DNA of 64,000 bases from Stutzerimonas stutzeri. GTDB taxonomy: Bacteria > Pseudomonadota > Gammaproteobacteria > Pseudomonadales > Pseudomonadaceae. The stretch lies in NCBI RefSeq assembly GCF_002890915.1, contig NZ_POUT01000010.1, forward strand, positions 1 through 64,000, written 5' to 3'. Every line of letters starts with the position of its first letter. Within the stretch, counting starts at the first letter, position 1. Made by a program: the position numbers and the translations under genes. Of the stretch, positions 62,424 to 64,000 are shown one piece after another. The notes below the pieces were generated by a model, which ran no database searches, was not told the DNA's origin, and was given only the letters and a program-made list of their open reading frames with translations.

Positions 62424-63662
62424 TCATTGCAGTACCAGCTGGTCGCCGCGTTCCTGCTGCCAGTCCTCCAGGCTCGGCGCGGCTTCGTCGCCGTCCATGC
62501 GGTGGATGATGGTGAAGTAGTCCTGCTTGAAGCGGTCCTGCATGACCTCGCTGCGATTCCTCACCCGCACCGCGTAGATGCTCTGCACGTTCTGGTGGTC
62601 GAAGTCGCGCCAGTACTGTTCGCCCTTGAGCAGGCTATAGCGATGGTTCTCCAGGGCGCCGATCACCGCCTCGCTGTTCAGGCTGCCGGCCCGCTGCACG
62701 GCGGCGGCCCATTGGCGGACGATGCCGTAGGCCGAGGCGGCGGTGCTGCCGGGGTAGGCCTGGTGCAGGGCGATGTAGCGGTCGACGAAGGCCTGGCCTT
62801 CGGCGCTCTTCTCCATGGGCGGCACGCGCCAGGTCCAGGCTTCGGTGCCGATGACGTGCTCCATCACCAGCGGCCCGGCCTGTTCGACGATGCTCTGGGT
62901 GAGGTTGGGCACGATGATCTGCATGCGCTTGCCAAGTTCGAGCGAGTGCGCCAGGCGCATGGTCTGCACCAGGTCCTGGCCGAGCAGGCTGATCACCAGC
63001 ATGTCCGCATCGCTGGCCGCGGCCTTCTGCAGCGCGCCCAGGTAGTCGCTGCGGCGCGCCCCGCGCGAGGGAATCTTCGAGTAGCCGTGGCGGGCGCGGT
63101 CGCGGCTGCGGGTCGCCTCGCGCAGCGCCTGTTCCATGCTGCTGCCCCAGGCATCGTCGAGACTGATGTAGTGGTAGCGCCGGTTCGGCATGTGCCAGCT
63201 CAGGTATTCGCCCAGTACCCGGGCGCTCATCCAGGCGCTGTTGGATTCGCGAAACAGATGGCGATGGCCCTCGTGCCCGGTGACTGCGTTGGCGTAGGCG
63301 AGGGTCGGGAAGTACAGCAGGCCCAGTTCGCGGGCGCGCTGGCCGGCGGCCAGGGCTTCCTCGCTGCTGGCTCCGCCGAGGATCATGGCCGCGCCCTGAT
63401 CGGCGAAGCGCTCGACATTGGCCTGTGCCTTCTGCGCCCGCGCCGCCGAGTTGAGGCTGACCAGTTGCAATGGCCGGCCGAGGATGCCGCCTTGCTGATT
63501 GAGCTGATCGATGGCGAGCAGCGCACCGCGGCGCAGCTCCAGCCCTTCGGACTTGTAGTTGCCGGTGCTCGGATGGTTGAGGCCGATGCGGATGGGCTCG
63601 GCCGCCTGCAGGGCGGGCAGGGCGCAGACGTACAGCACGGCAACCAGAACGGTTCGGAACAT
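62424..63662 (-). CDS. Orphan ABC transporter substrate-binding protein (LivJ/UrtA-like)
   Basis: Periplasmic protein of 412 aa. It has a signal peptide (MFRTVLVAVLYVCALPALQA) and a two-lobed branched-chain-amino-acid/urea-type binding fold (IRIGLNHPSTGNYKSEGLELRRGALLAIDQLNQQGGILGR; LGLLYFPTLAYANAVTGHEGHRHLF). No permease or ATPase gene is adjacent, so it may serve a distant transporter or act as a sensory binding protein. It is convergent with opmB and divergent from the partial gene at 63941. Confidence 0.83.
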   Translation of the reverse strand: MFRTVLVAVLYVCALPALQAAEPIRIGLNHPSTGNYKSEGLELRRGALLAIDQLNQQGGILGRPLQLVSLNSAARAQKAQANVERFADQGAAMILGGASSEEALAAGQRARELGLLYFPTLAYANAVTGHEGHRHLFRESNSAWMSARVLGEYLSWHMPNRRYHYISLDDAWGSSMEQALREATRSRDRARHGYSKIPSRGARRSDYLGALQKAAASDADMLVISLLGQDLVQTMRLAHSLELGKRMQIIVPNLTQSIVEQAGPLVMEHVIGTEAWTWRVPPMEKSAEGQAFVDRYIALHQAYPGSTAASAYGIVRQWAAAVQRAGSLNSEAVIGALENHRYSLLKGEQYWRDFDHQNVQSIYAVRVRNRSEVMQDRFKQDYFTIIHRMDGDEAAPSLEDWQQERGDQLVLQ

Positions 63663-63940
63663 GGCTCGTATCCTTGGGAGCAGGGAGCCTTCGTTGTACG
63701 GATTCGCGGGCGGCCGATGGAATTGTCTTTTCCGGCCGATCGGCTGCGACTTCGGTGCCGGTCCGGCCTCGCATATTTGCGCAAACCCGCGCCAGCCGTG
63801 GCTTCGGGCGGGGTATTGCTACCAAGGGAGGAGGAAAATCGACACTGCGGGCAATTGTTGCAGGGGCGGGGCGAACCAAGAATCTGCAGCAGACCGGGAA
63901 AATTTCCCGGCATAACAATGAACCCGCAGAGGTAGCCGCA

Positions 63941-64000
63941 ATGAAGCACACCGGTCTTCGCAAGCCCTTCGCCCTGACGGCGCTATGCGCCGCGGTGGCG
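63941..64000 (+). CDS. Start of a secreted or membrane protein (partial, runs off the right edge)
   Basis: Twenty codons reading MKHTGLRKPFALTALCAAVA look like a signal peptide. AGAGG lies 7 nt upstream of the ATG. The mature part is outside the window, so the family cannot be named. Confidence 0.6.
   Translation, partial: MKHTGLRKPFALTALCAAVA

Overview
The window is high-GC gammaproteobacterial chromosome, almost certainly a Pseudomonas. Pseudomonas-type REP elements occur at about 10.56, 47.38 and 51.51 kb. The right half carries core genes in an order I remember from P. aeruginosa (acyl-CoA dehydrogenase with LysR, xthA, tamA-tamB, alanine symporter, tpx, muxABC-opmB). The left half is accessory metabolism: PHB storage, and urea and nickel use.

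Layout. 1-153: 5' end of a group II intron on the minus strand, directly behind a terminator hairpin. 277-11275: PHB region, with phbB, its AraC-type regulator phbR, gltS, a four-gene translationally coupled operon (PHA-synthase-like protein, phosphotransacylase, acetate kinase, FabI-like reductase), a phasin, a PagL-like lipid A deacylase and the PhaR regulator. A perfect 33-bp dyad between the PHA-synthase-like operon and the phasin is a likely PhaR operator. 12078-24274: a urea module. amiC-amiR homologues run leftward, and urtABCDE-ureEF-ureAB-ureC-ureG-ureD run rightward. The 600-bp divergent region has two back-to-back sigma-54 promoters, a candidate NtrC site between them, and an urtA leader with an ANTAR-type hairpin followed by an intrinsic terminator. 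24317-30127: a nickel module on the minus strand (TonB receptor, DUF4198 periplasmic protein, NikL/M/Q/O-like ECF transporter, NikR). It is headed by a NikR-like inverted repeat and a 10-codon upstream ORF ending Pro-Pro-stop inside a switchable hairpin. 30362-34313: a CTAG-flanked MITE and a small amine/amino-acid cassette (TAXI binding protein, RidA, DadA-like oxidase, LysR). 34383-62393: mostly core genes, interrupted by a 4 x 109-bp repeat array and by a homoserine-dehydrogenase-like/MurJ-like insertion. 62424-64000: an orphan ABC binding protein and the start of one more gene.

How it fits together (inference): nitrogen limitation (NtrC/sigma-54) would switch on both amiCR and the urea operon. 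AmiC would sense urea or an amide and release AmiR, which would antiterminate transcription into the transporter and urease. The convergent nickel operon supplies the urease metal from the outer membrane inward. The NikR encoded there lacks two of the four classical nickel ligands, and the receptor leader looks like a peptide-controlled switch. These two regulatory leaders (urtA and the nickel receptor) are the most novel-looking items in the window.
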